Assembly: GCA_033807695.1 (NCBI GenBank) | Contig: CM066308.1 | Coordinates: 2,418,001 to 2,482,000 of the forward strand | Origin: Daedaleopsis sinensis | Lineage: Eukaryota > Basidiomycota > Agaricomycetes > Polyporales > Polyporaceae | Reading direction: 5' to 3' | Length of the DNA: 64,000 bases | Shown here: positions 20,814 to 31,400 of the stretch, one piece after another | Position numbering within the stretch: position 1 is the stretch's first letter | How the letters are laid out: each line of letters starts with the position of its first letter | Translations under genes and position numbers: made by a program | The notes under the pieces: generated by a model | What the model saw: the letters and a program-made list of their open reading frames with translations, nothing else | Database searches by the model: none | Told to the model about the DNA's origin: nothing

Positions 20814-22553
20814 TCAATCGCCTTCGGGAATTGCCAGACCGGCTGCCTTCGCTATGCGGACCACGTTCTCTGCCTATTGTTCCATTAGTCGTTGATGTTG
20901 TGCACGTTCAGTGTGTGTAGATCCCCACCTGCTTGATCATTGGCGCATCAATCATCTCCATGCCGCCGCCCTCGAGCTGAAGCCCAGCAGCGCCTTTGTG
21001 CGAGAGGTGGGCCTCCTCCATCTGCTTCAGTATCCTAGCAGCTCGCAGTATTTCTAGACATCCAAACGATTATGATGATGAATGCATGTTTCGCTTATGA
21101 ATGAAGGCGACAAACCTTTAGGGGATGGAACAAATGTGGATTGGATGACGTCCACCTGGGAGGGATGGATCGCTTGCTACACAAAGAATCCCGGTCAGCG
21201 AGCGAGCGAAGTACCCAGAGGTATCACGACGTGCCTTCCCGGTAAAGCCGAGCCTCCGGCCGTCTTCGCATTCGTCTCGGAGGTATTCGAGGTCCTTGTA
21301 GTTCACACAAACCTGGCGATCGACATTGTGTCAGCGAAGGTCGCGGCACGCGCAAGAGGCTAAAGGAAGGGGCTGACTCCGCACCATGTCAATAGCCTTC
21401 AGCCCAAACGCCTTCGCGGCGACGACGATGTGGGACCGTGTGTAGAGCAGCTCCTGTCGCGCGGTCGTCCGTATGATCCCCGTGTCCGCGCAGTCTGTTC
21501 GCTGTCAAAGAACGCTCCGGACGTCGCACGCGGTCGGGACAGACTTACAGTCCTCCGCAGCGAACTTGCCGGACGGACGGTCAGCAAAGACGACGTTCGG
21601 GGTGCGAGCCCTACATGACTTACGAGCAGAGCAGCGAGCTTCCCGCCGGTGGCCCCGCCCCACCGCGACTGCCACGAGGCGATCTCGCCGAGGTTGTACA
21701 TCGCCCGCGCGCTCTCGATGCTCGCGACGAGCTGCACGGGCGGGCCGTCCGCGCTGCGGAACTTGTGGGCCCTGTACGCCATATATATCTCCTCGGATAC
21801 GTGATCAAGGTCCTGCGCAGAGTGCACTTTGGGGAGGACGAGCGTGCGGATGCATGGGAGCCTCATCTACGCAACGCGCACGCTGAGCAGTGGTCTGATG
21901 GCGATTGGATTGCGCGAGTGCTTACGGCTTGCAAGATGTCGTCCGCGAAGAAGGGAGTAGCATTCGAGTTCAGCCTGACTGCAATCCTCTCTGAAGAAGG
22001 CAGGCTTCTGCTGCGTGTCTACAAAGTCCCGATGAGCGAATGACTGTACGTGTACGTACGTCCTACACTTCCGACGCGAATGGTACGAGAAGACGTACCG
22101 ACAGGAAGTGCGCCAGTCTTGCCCGTGCGCCGTTCTTGTCGGCCGGCGAGGGAGGCACACTATCCTCGAGGTCGTATATGATAACGTCGGAGGGCGTCGT
22201 CAAGGACTTTTCGAGCATGCGCTCAGCAGTGGCCGGGACTATGTATCCACGCACCGCTCAGCAAGTGGCCGTCACGTCCGACACATTTTTTACAGACCAT
22301 ATAGGTATGAACGACCGAGCTGGCTTCCTCCGCCTCTAGAATTCGCCCCCGTCGCTGTAGCAAGGACCGACGAACTTGAAGGACGGGCACTGGCATGCTC
22401 CGAGTCACTGGCCACGCTACTTTCTTCAGCTCTACTCAGGTCCTGGCCCGTCACACCGACTTCGTCGAGGGTGCGCAGGATCCTACTAACAGGGGTTGAT
22501 GGGAGTGTAGAGGGTCCTCGAGGATAGAGAGTGCGGAACGTAGACCTGAACAT
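20814..22553 (-). CDS. CitE/HpcH-HpaI lyase, mitochondrial CLYBL-like
   Basis: Several exons run from the ATG at 22553 to a TGA at 20814-20816. The start MFRSTFRTLYPRGPSTLPS is rich in Arg and Ser and lacks acids, as in a mitochondrial presequence. The core follows in family order: SYLYVPATAERMLEKS, VIIYDLEDSV, LPKVHSAQDLDHV, LVASIESARAM, FAAEDC, CVNYKDLEYLRDECEDG, GFTGKQAIHPSQVDVIQ and the final AENVVRIAKAAGLAIPEGD. These match the HpcH/HpaI aldolase-citrate lyase beta-subunit family with its Mg-binding acidic residues. Human CLYBL cleaves citramalyl-CoA in mitochondria; the same reaction is likely here but the substrate is not proven. The segment between presequence and SYLYVP may hide one more intron. 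It shares its promoter with the divergent questin-oxidase-like gene. Confidence 0.9.
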
Positions 22554-22732
22554 GGTCGTAGTATCGAGGCGAGTAACGAATCGCGAGCATGGTATTGGGC
22601 ACTGGCTATGACGCAACAGGGTCCGAGAATCCCGGACCTGCTCCGAGTCTCTAGCTCTCGTCCCCAGTGGCACCCGCCTCTCCCTGCCTCTCCTCATTCT
22701 CCCCACACCAACAAAGGGAGACTTGACAAAAT
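22554..22732. promoter_or_regulatory. Shared divergent promoter
   Basis: Only 179 bases separate the start codons of the minus-strand CitE-like lyase and the plus-strand questin-oxidase-like gene. Both promoters and leaders must fit into this space. No clear TATA box was seen on either strand. Confidence 0.6.
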
Positions 22733-24590
22733 ATGGCTCATACACACCCAAAGCTACCGCCAACCATCCACCAAGGGATTCTGAACTTGCCCGGGACGAG
22801 TTACGAAGCGAAGAGCACAGTCGAACGGCTCCTGGAAGAGGACAGGCAGAAACACCATTGTTTCTGGGGCAAGGTCGGCTTTCACAACCACCTCAGTCAC
22901 CAGTGAGGCATTCGCCCACGGAGGGTCGTTGATGCATCTCTGACATATGCATACGACAGCTTGTTGGCGGCGTACGACCTCGGAGCTCCCGCCGCGCTCC
23001 TGCAAAAGATCTATGACGCGGAGGCGAAAGATCAGTCCGATATACACGTCTTTGAACGTAAGGAGGGCAAGAAGGAAGCCGTACTGCAGAATATCACCAC
23101 ACAAAACTGGACCGAGTATCTCGGAGACGAGAGGTGATCCTTGATCACGCAGAAGACACACCCCTGGCTCACAGTGTCTTAGGTATTACGCAAGTTACCT
23201 TGACTTTTTCACAGGAGAAATCGCAACCCATGGGGTCGGTGAAGTACTGGAGCAACGAGTCTTTTCTCCTGCGGCGAATGGCAATGGAACGTACATGCTG
23301 CTGAGATTCATCGGAGGCGCGTAAGTAACATCGCCAAATGATGTCCGACTTAACCTCAGAGCTGCATCCATCGCCAGTGTCCATCCGATGATCCAGGCAG
23401 GGGTGCGTTGTTTCACTGTCAAGCCACTCGCTCTGTTAACATTCGATTCTTTCGATAGTACGGTGTTGAGTTCGGCAGCGACGCGATGGTCGCTCAAGGT
23501 ATGTATGCCCAGGGCAGCTATTACATCTTACCAGCCGAAGCTCAAAATTCGCCCCTTATTCTTATTCTCTCCAGCACTGGCGCAAACCGCTGTCCATGCA
23601 CCCTTCCGTCCAGAGCTATTCGACCTCGAGCACGCTCCTCCGCCCCCAGAGCCTCTCACGCATGGAGTGGATCCGACCCACCGCCAGCCCTCCGCCGGGC
23701 ACTCCCTCCTCTCCATCCTCCGACAGGCGTACGACTCCCCCATCATGGCCCCAGTCATGCCCTACGACCCCGACGCACTCCTCTCCGCCCGCTTCGCCGC
23801 CGCTCTCGCGCCCTCCTCCGGGCGCCCCGCCGAGATCCGGCGCCTCGCCGCGCTCTGGCAGGTCGACTACACGCGCGGTGCGGCCGAGTTTGACGAAAAG
23901 GTCGAGGAGCTCTTCTGGACGGCGACGCTCCTCCTCGCGGGCTCCGGCCGACACGGGCGCGCGCCCCGCCTCGACTTCTTCCTCATGCACATGCTCAACG
24001 CCGCGCTCTTCGTGCCCTCCCTGCTCGCCGCCATCCCCTCCGCGCCCTCCAAGGCCGCGCTCCTCCGCGCCCTCGTCCCCGTGCTCCTCGTCTATCTCAC
24101 CGTCCGCGGCCGCCCGCGCATCGACCCGGGCCTCCTCATGTCCTACACCAACACCCCGCGCCCGCCCAACCCCAGCCCCATTCCCGGTTCCAGTGCCAGT
24201 TCCGTGCCCCCGCCAGATTCATCCGCGCTCGGCAACCCCGCAGACGCAGCGGACAGCAACCCCTGGCCCGCGCTCGTCGCCGCGGTCCTCCACGCGCCCG
24301 ACGCGCACACGCTCAAGGCCGTCCGCGCGCTGCACTACGCCGCGCAGCGGTACGGGCGCACGCCGCCGGGGGGCGCGATTGGGGCGTTCGATGGGGCGGG
24401 GCGCGAGACGCACGCGGGGCTCGCGCAAGCGGACGGCACGCTGTTCGTGCGCGCGGCGGGCGTCGTGATGGACACGCTCGGGTGGGTCGCGCACGGGCAG
24501 CGAGAGGGCGCGTGGGATCGGAGCGCGCTGGGCTGGGACGAGGCTTGGGAGGGCCCGGATGTCGACGGGGCCGCCGCCGTCGCCGTTTAG
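22733..24590 (+). CDS. Questin oxidase-like protein (DUF4243 family)
   Basis: The ATG at 22733 begins MAHTHPKLPPTIHQGILNLPG. The first exon ends in HHCFWGKVGFHNHLSH and the next reads SLLAAYDLGAPAALLQKIYD. This pairing of a His-rich motif with the AAYxLGA helix is characteristic of questin oxidase/AflY-like proteins (DUF4243). Later exons give NWTEYLGDER, YYASYLDFF, FIGGAVHPMIQAG, YGVEFGSDAMVAQALAQTAVH and a long final exon to TAG at 24590 with DFFLMHMLNAALFVPSLL. Characterised relatives catalyse Baeyer-Villiger-type ring opening of anthraquinones in polyketide pathways. No polyketide synthase is nearby, so the substrate is open. The last exon is very GC-rich and carries a Pro/Ser-rich insert around 24150-24230. 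About 500 residues. Confidence 0.88.
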
Positions 24591-25207
24591 CTGCTGGGCC
24601 AATGACGAGGGCCCGCTTGATTGACGGTACGCATATGTCTAGGCCGTCGTTGTAGGATAGCAATATTTGCTGTACGATAGGTGTCATGGACACGCACCCG
24701 GAATTGAATCTCATGGTCTGCGCGAAAGAGTCATATACTTGCATGCGTTACGCGCGCAACATGTCCTCCTCCAACGATAGAATATATTACAGACGCTAGG
24801 TAGTCAGTACTACAAACACAGAGTAGCAACCACAGAAGCACGAGGGAGCGAAAGACAGAGAGAGGGGCTAGCCTGCTACGCAGTCAAGAATAACGGAGCA
24901 ATAACACTAGACGCGCACGGAAAGCAGCGGGGTTCGGTGAGTGTGTATGTATATGTATCTGTAGATGAGAGAGAGAGATAACAGCAGCAGCAGCAGCAGC
25001 AGACGACAACGCCACGGGCACGGCGAGGAGACGAGACGGAACGGGTCAAAGAAGGGGGAAGGAAGCGCGTCGCCAGAGCGCGGAGAATAAATAGAGCAGC
25101 AGGGGCAGCACACAATCCACTCGTCCGACCTTTTTCCTCTTCCTTCTCCTCCCTCTCCGGGGCGCCGCGCGGCGACCGGGGGGGAACCTGTCGGCAGCAC
25201 TGACCAC
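24591..25207. other. Intergenic, convergent genes, with low-complexity tracts
   Basis: The interval holds the 3' regions of the questin-oxidase-like gene and of the DUF6533 gene, and a seven-unit CAG repeat flanked by a GA-rich run. No gene is supported. Confidence 0.6.
24982..25002 (+). repeat. (CAG)7 microsatellite
   Basis: Seven perfect CAG units lie in non-coding DNA 206 bases past the stop codon of the minus-strand DUF6533 gene, next to a GAGAGAGA run. It is likely length-variable between strains. Confidence 0.9.
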
Positions 25208-26931
25208 TCAGTTCTTCTCCGTCTCCCGCTCGACGGTGATGTGCACGCCCGTGTTCTCCTGCGGGTTGCTCTCGACCGGGAAGATGTCGCCCTTCTGGTC
25301 GCGCCCGCCGACGGAGCTCTTCCCGTCCCAGTCCGCGGGCACCTTGTCGCCCGCAGCCGCGAGCGGGACGGCGTACGCGCCCGCCTCGCGGGGGCCCCCG
25401 AGGGAGACCGCGGGGCCGGTGTTGGGCGCGCCGCGGCTCGCGGTGATGACGTGCGTGGTATTGCCCGAACGGCTCGGGTGCGAGCCCGAGGAGACGGCGA
25501 AGGAGCCGCCGTTGGCGAGCGAGCCGCGCACGGCGAGGATGATGCGCATCGTCATGGACGCGGTGAGCACGGCGGCCATGCTCGTGACGATCGTGCGCAC
25601 GGGGTCCTCGGGGCCCGTCGGGGTGATGATGAACCAGAAGAGCATGTTGACCATGTTCACGACCCAGATCGCGCCGTAGAGGTTGAGGCCGTCGCGGAGC
25701 ATGAGCTTCCAGTACGTGAGCTGCTTCGTCTTGAGCGAGCGCAGCGAGCGGTTGACGGCGAGCGCGAACTGTGTGGTAGGAAGTGTATCAGCGTGAGGTG
25801 GTCTATGTTGTTGCTTGACAGATGGATGAGCAGTGTATGAAAAGGTGACGTACCGAGGCAGTGTAGAGCAATGTCGCAGAAAGCCAATAGATACCGACCC
25901 AGTTAGCCTTCGGCTCCGCGATACAGCCCTGGCCCACGTCGAGCGGGGTTGCTGTGGACGGTGATCGTCAGTATTAGGATACCCATATGAGACAAAATGA
26001 CGCCGCTATTCCGAGAAGGTTTGTTGTGTGCTCCCGTGACTATCAGAGAACCAGCCTCTGACAGATGGAACCATGCATTGCATGCATGATTCATGATCGC
26101 GCCGAGTGGTGGACCTTCCTCAAATAGCACGATAAAGCGTGCTATCTCTGGGGAGGAGGGGGGGTCGCCACATTCAACAGTTAGGTTCAGTACTCACATC
26201 GGAAGAAGCCGCAGCAGATGGCAGTAATGACGACCTGGAAACCAAGGAGGCCACCCATCGTGTAGAGAATGTTGCGGTCCTTCTCGTAGATGGCGTGGAC
26301 GCGGATGACATGGACGATAGAGCATGCGGCGAGGAGGATAGCGGTGCAGATGGGTTCGAACAGGAAGAAGTTGGAGCATTGCTGTGGTGGCAAAGATTAG
26401 CTCTGGTTTCGGAGAAAAGGGGGGGAAGCAAGTTCTAATCCATCGCAATGGGGAGCGGTACTATCTGCCAGCGTCTGCAGCGTCTCTACCCACCGACGCG
26501 ATCGGCTCGGTGCTTGAATCCTCCCAAATCCGCCCCCTTGCGAGGAGTATCGTCCAGACGGAACAGAGAGAGGACACTCACATCTTGTGACCACTTGGTG
26601 TCGAAGAAGGCGACACCTGAGTGCAGATGGGGGTGAGAACGTGAAGAAGCGGTTCAAGTAGGGAGGGGAACGCACCGACGACAGTGAATTCAATGGGCAT
26701 GAACAGACGCAGGAAGTGGAAGAGAATCTTGAGTGGGGGCCACTCCTTGGTCTTGAAGAGCCGCCATGTCCGGGGAGAGAGAACGAGGGTGTCCCAAGCC
26801 GCGACGGTCAGGGTGCAGACGAAAAAGTATTTGTGAGCGGAAAGATGGGGCGGAAGGTTGAGGTAAGGCGGGAGGATTTGAGAGAGATCTGGGACAGTGT
26901 CGGACCCAGAGTCCGTGGAGTTGTCAGACAT
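25208..26931 (-). CDS. DUF6533 multi-pass membrane protein
   Basis: The gene runs from the ATG at 26931 to a TGA at 25208 over about six exons, giving about 430 residues. After an acidic, Ser-rich head the first segment (HKYFFVCTLTVAAWDTLVL, then the EWPPLKILFHFLRLF region) matches DUF6533, the N-terminal domain of a large basidiomycete family of seven-helix-like membrane proteins. More hydrophobic helices follow: FEPICTAILLAACSIVHVIR, TMGGLLGFQVVITAICCGFF, WVGIYWLSATLLYTAS, NLYGAIWVVNMVNMLFWFII and MAAVLTASMTMRIILAVRG. The cytosolic tail is long, Gly/Ser/Pro-rich and without obvious motifs. Function is unknown for the whole family; a receptor or sensor role at the membrane is often suspected but unproven. 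Confidence 0.88.
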
Positions 26932-28428
26932 GGCTGGTGGACTTTGCGAAGACGGGAGGAGGACGAAGAGGAGGAGGAGGAAGCGAGGGGCCGCAGGCGG
27001 GGAGAGAGCACTGGTCGTCGCTCAGTTTAGTATACTTCCTCCCGGCGTCTACGTCCCACGATCATGATTCTGTCACTCCCACAGGAGGCGCCGGTTCCTC
27101 GGTCTGTCTGCTACCAGTCTCTGCTCCTGCTGCGCCCGGAGGAGGGCAACTAACATGATCCTCACCATCGTTTGCTCATCCATCCCGTCTACCATCCGCC
27201 CTCGTTGTAGAGCACGGCCTGCTCGGTCGTTGCCTCGACAGCGACCACGATTCTGACCACTTCTGAACAAGCTTCTTGTGGCCACGCTTTCCCCAATCTG
27301 TCCTGCGACCATCGCCCTGCTCCTCAGTCCACTCACGGCGTTGCCCTCCATCGTATGTGAACGTCTACAGACCACGGTAGATCACACAGCACATCATTTG
27401 TGTTCATCGCGCAACTCCGCCCGGATGCGACGTTCCTGTGCACCTCTTTCCCGGCGCCGTCAGGTACAGCCCGCACGGCTGTGCCCACGACGCATCCTAG
27501 ACCTGACGTACTCCTCCGACAGTACCGTGTCCTGAGTCCCAAATTCTCAGCTCTCGACGCTTTCAACGGTGGAATTACTCGAGAACATGTCCTCGAGGTC
27601 ATTGGTTCTTTCATTTGCACGGATCTGCACCATCCCGCATTCTGCGCAGGTACTACCGGTCTCATATGCATGTACTATATATACGTCCTCGCACGACCTA
27701 GCTCATACCGGTGGTCTAAGTCCTTGCGCGCTGTCGCGATTTTCCTGTGGCTTGCCCCGGGCGAACTACAAAGGCTGGTCAGTGGTGGTACGGTCCACGA
27801 TGGCGACCGATATTCAACGTTAACCGTTAGTAAACAAATACTCTTGATCGCAGATCGCTATCTCGGCACAAGGGTGTGTTTGACTCAGATTGAATCTTTT
27901 TGTACCTTGGTCAACCGTCAAAGAGATGTGATGAAGCCAGATGCATGATGAGGCGCAACTACATGCACCTGGATGCTGCGGGAATATCACCAGATCGACC
28001 ATGCTACACCCTCAGGCCTCCTCAGTTCCGGGTACAACAGCGACCTCCAGATCGACATTGTAGTCGCTGCCAGCAGTGCCATATGCATTCGCGGCAGTCA
28101 ACGATGGATGATGCGCGAGACAACGACGAATACGGGTCGAGCGGGAAAGTATTATACATCGTGCGACTGACTCCTCTAACGTATGTATATGCGTGTACTG
28201 TACAGTAATGCCGATAGCAATGGGATCGTACTAGAGCCAACTAAGTAGAAAATGAGAGAGTGAGAGTGAGAGAGGCGGGAGAGTTCGAGAGCAAGCGCGA
28301 CACTGCGCGCCAACAATTGCAAGTAGTGTAAGTAGCAATCAGTGCAAGAGGCTGCAAACCAATAAAGTAGGTGCGACGGTACGCACGACGATCCAAAGCC
28401 AGTTCCCTATCCAAAAGCGTGCGCATGT
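26932..28428. other. Gene-poor interval with one possible small gene
   Basis: The best coding signal is a plus-strand frame at about 27400-27650 (FSALDAFNGGITREHVLEV; ICTDLHHPAFCAG) that ends at a GTACTA donor-like site. An upstream frame after an ATG at 27154 and a good GTATGTGAAC donor at 27353 are present, but the phases do not join. It may be a small unannotated gene or a relic. The right part (28240-28428) is probably the 3' untranslated region of the Mor2-like gene. Confidence 0.3.
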
Positions 28429-31400
28429 CTAATGCGAGCTGTGCGCGCCGTGCGCGCCCCCGTTCCCGTTCACATACCGCGCGAAGCCCGGCGCGTCGAA
28501 CTCGAACAGGTCCGAGCCCGAATCCGAGTCCGAGCGCGCGTCCTCCGAGTCCTCGTCCTCCTCGTACGTCGGCGACAGCCCGCCCCCATCCCCCGCCCCC
28601 GCTCCCCCCACGCTGAACACGTCCACGAACGGCGTGGGCGGCACATCCCGTTCCGCCCCCTCCGTCGACTTCGCAAGGATCGCCGCCACACGCGCCTCGA
28701 GCTGCCGATGGCGCTGCTGCCCGCTTGGGCCCGCCCCCGCCCCCCTGGGCGGCGCTGGCGGCGGCATCGCGGGCTCTTCTTGGAAGAAGCTGCTGAGCTC
28801 GTGCAGGTTCTGGACCATGTCCCCGAGGTCGTCCTCGCCCCCTCCTCCGCTGCTGCTCCCGCCGCCACCGCCGCCGCCGCGGGCCCGGGCGAGCGCCATC
28901 GCGAGCGCGAACTCGCTCTCGTCCGGCTGGAAGTCGATGCGCGACGGCCGCAGCGTGCCCTTGCCGAGGTCGAAGACGGCGACGACGTTCGCGCGGCACG
29001 TGCTGCGCACCGCGGCCGCGCGCGGGACGCACCAGCCGGACGCCTGCGGGATGCCGAAGACCTCCGCGACGGACTCGACCTCCTGCACGTTCGCGCGCAG
29101 GTGGTGGTGGAGGGACATGCGCAGGACGTGCTTCGCGGCGGGGCCCCCGGAGATCTGCATCGGCTCGTCGAGCACGTCGAGCGCCTGCGGGGCGAGGTCC
29201 GTCTCGAGCAGGCGCAGGAGCGGCATGAGCAGCTCCGAGCCGAGGAGGTCGACCTGGTTCTTCGTCTCCCGCTGCTGGAAGAGGACCTTGAGGATCTGCA
29301 TCGTCTGCACCTGCAGCCAGCGCTGCTTGTTCAGGACGAGGCCCATGAGGAGCGTGATGACCTCCGTCCAGTGGTCCACGCCGTAGTGCTCCCGAAGACT
29401 CGCGACGGACTGCCGCAGGAAGTCGTCCTTGGTCCGGAACCGGGCCTTCGCGAAGGACGTCATGATGCGCTCTATGCTCGGCCGCTCTTCCTCCTCGGCC
29501 AGGTGGCTGATATTGAGTGCGAACTCCTGGAGTGACTCGTCCTTGATGTCTTCGGACATGGCGTGAAGACACCACGGCAGGGACAGCGTATACAGGTCGC
29601 GCACACGGCCCTCCGACGGATCTATCAGCCGAGGGTCGTGTATCTTCGTCAGCCGTTTCAGGAGGCTCATCGTGGGTCCGGATGTGACCGAAGACCGCAA
29701 ACCCATCAACAAGCTGGACTGCAGACCGAGAGAGCCACTCCAGTTCGCGGGCATGCAGGCGAACAGAATTTCGGTGGTATCGGGATCGTTGAGGTCGACA
29801 CGTGTCAACACTGCGTCGAGCAGGCGCAACGCATGCAGGAACTCCGTCTCAACTGTAGTTGACAGGCACGCGACGGCGCACCAGAATAGCTGTGGTAGTT
29901 GCGAAGGATCAAGATCGGTCGACGATGCAAGTGCGGTCAAAGTTGAGATGATCTCCACGTTGAAGCTCTGTATCGCGTGGTCCTCGTCTGCCACAGTGTT
30001 GGCTAGGCGACCAAGGAGCATGCCGACGTGTGTAGGGCCTATTCGGGGCATAAGCGCACGGTAGAGCTGTAAGGAGCGGAATGCGACGGGACGTATTGAG
30101 CACGCGGTCCCCCAGTTCAGAGCGAGGGTGCCCCACTGTTCGGACAATCCGGGATGTAGCGGTTCCATGAGATGAAGAACAGCGTTTCCAAACCACCGGA
30201 GTTTAGATTCGGCCTCGGCTCCCTGGTCTTCCTCCTTCCAAAGTTTGCTCTCTGTCTCCTTCTCGAGGTCGGAGATGGTGGCCTTGAGTTCGGAGCGCGA
30301 GCGGTGGAACGAGCGATCTGGCAGCTCATCATACCCAGACAGGCAGGAGCGCAAGAGTTGGAAGAGCATATGTCGGGAGTGTTGCTGGACGAAGGGCTGA
30401 CGATGATCCAGATGCATGAACAACGCATGGAAAAGCACAGGGAGCTGCTCATGAAACTCCCAATATCGTTCAAGAGCAGTTTCAGAGAGGAAGAGGAGAG
30501 CGAACTGGGCGACACCGAGGGAAAGTCGTGGCTTCTCCGAGAAGAGAATGTCTAGGTCCGACCACAGTTCAAGGTCCTCCTCGGTCGGCAGCGCAAGCTT
30601 GTGCTCAATGCTAGGCAGCATGCGAGCGGGCTCCACGACACTGCACAGCTCCTCTACGACCTGTCTGCCGATCGCGCTTTGCGACAGGCACGCGACGATC
30701 TTCGCGGCGCAACTGATGAACACTGTGCTGCCCACTTTGTGCGACTGCTCAAGCAGGAACCGGATGACCGCGTGACCATTGGACTGGTGTGGAGGATCCA
30801 CTAGCCGCATCCACAGCACCAAGACCTGTTCCGAGTAGGTTTCCGCATAGCGCATCGTGAGTGTCATGAGGTGATAGATGGAGAGGCGGCCTTCCTTCGA
30901 AAGCTCGGTCCTGTCGTCGTTCATCAGGTCGATATTCGGTGCCCAGTACTCTAGGGTCTGCAGCAGTAGGAGAATCCCGCGCTCGGAACGGCTGTCAAAA
31001 ACACGCGGTATCCAATCTGCCAGTTGAGCAAGGACCTTGACGGATTGGTTGGGGTGTTCGCCCGCAAGAACGTCCGAGATGAGACGGTGGGCGTTCAGGT
31101 AAGTACTTGGAGCGGAGCTTCCAACAGCGGCCTCATATTGTGATAGTGAGATGATGCCGGCTGACTGTTCATGGACTGTCTCAAGGATGTTGAACGATTG
31201 GCGGCGTATCTGAAACAGAGGATGGCAAAGATTCGACAGTCCGAGGCAGACAGTATGAGCAAAGCTGAATGCGGTGGCAGCCCCGGTGCAGATACCATCC
31301 GCTACGACTTCGAAGAAACGCGCGTTGCTAGTCTCGAGCTCCTGGCTTGTGACGAATGCTCTCCGCAAGCATTCATCAAGGAACATCTCATTCGATCGGT

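Noticed and set aside
23596..24468. Ser/Arg/Pro-rich 290-codon frame over the questin-oxidase-like gene
   Set aside because: It is a GC-driven shadow; the overlapping frame carries the conserved family sequence.
28432..29535. Long plus-strand open frames opposite the Mor2-like gene
   Set aside because: They are Arg/Pro-rich mirror frames of a GC-rich conserved exon and have no family resemblance.
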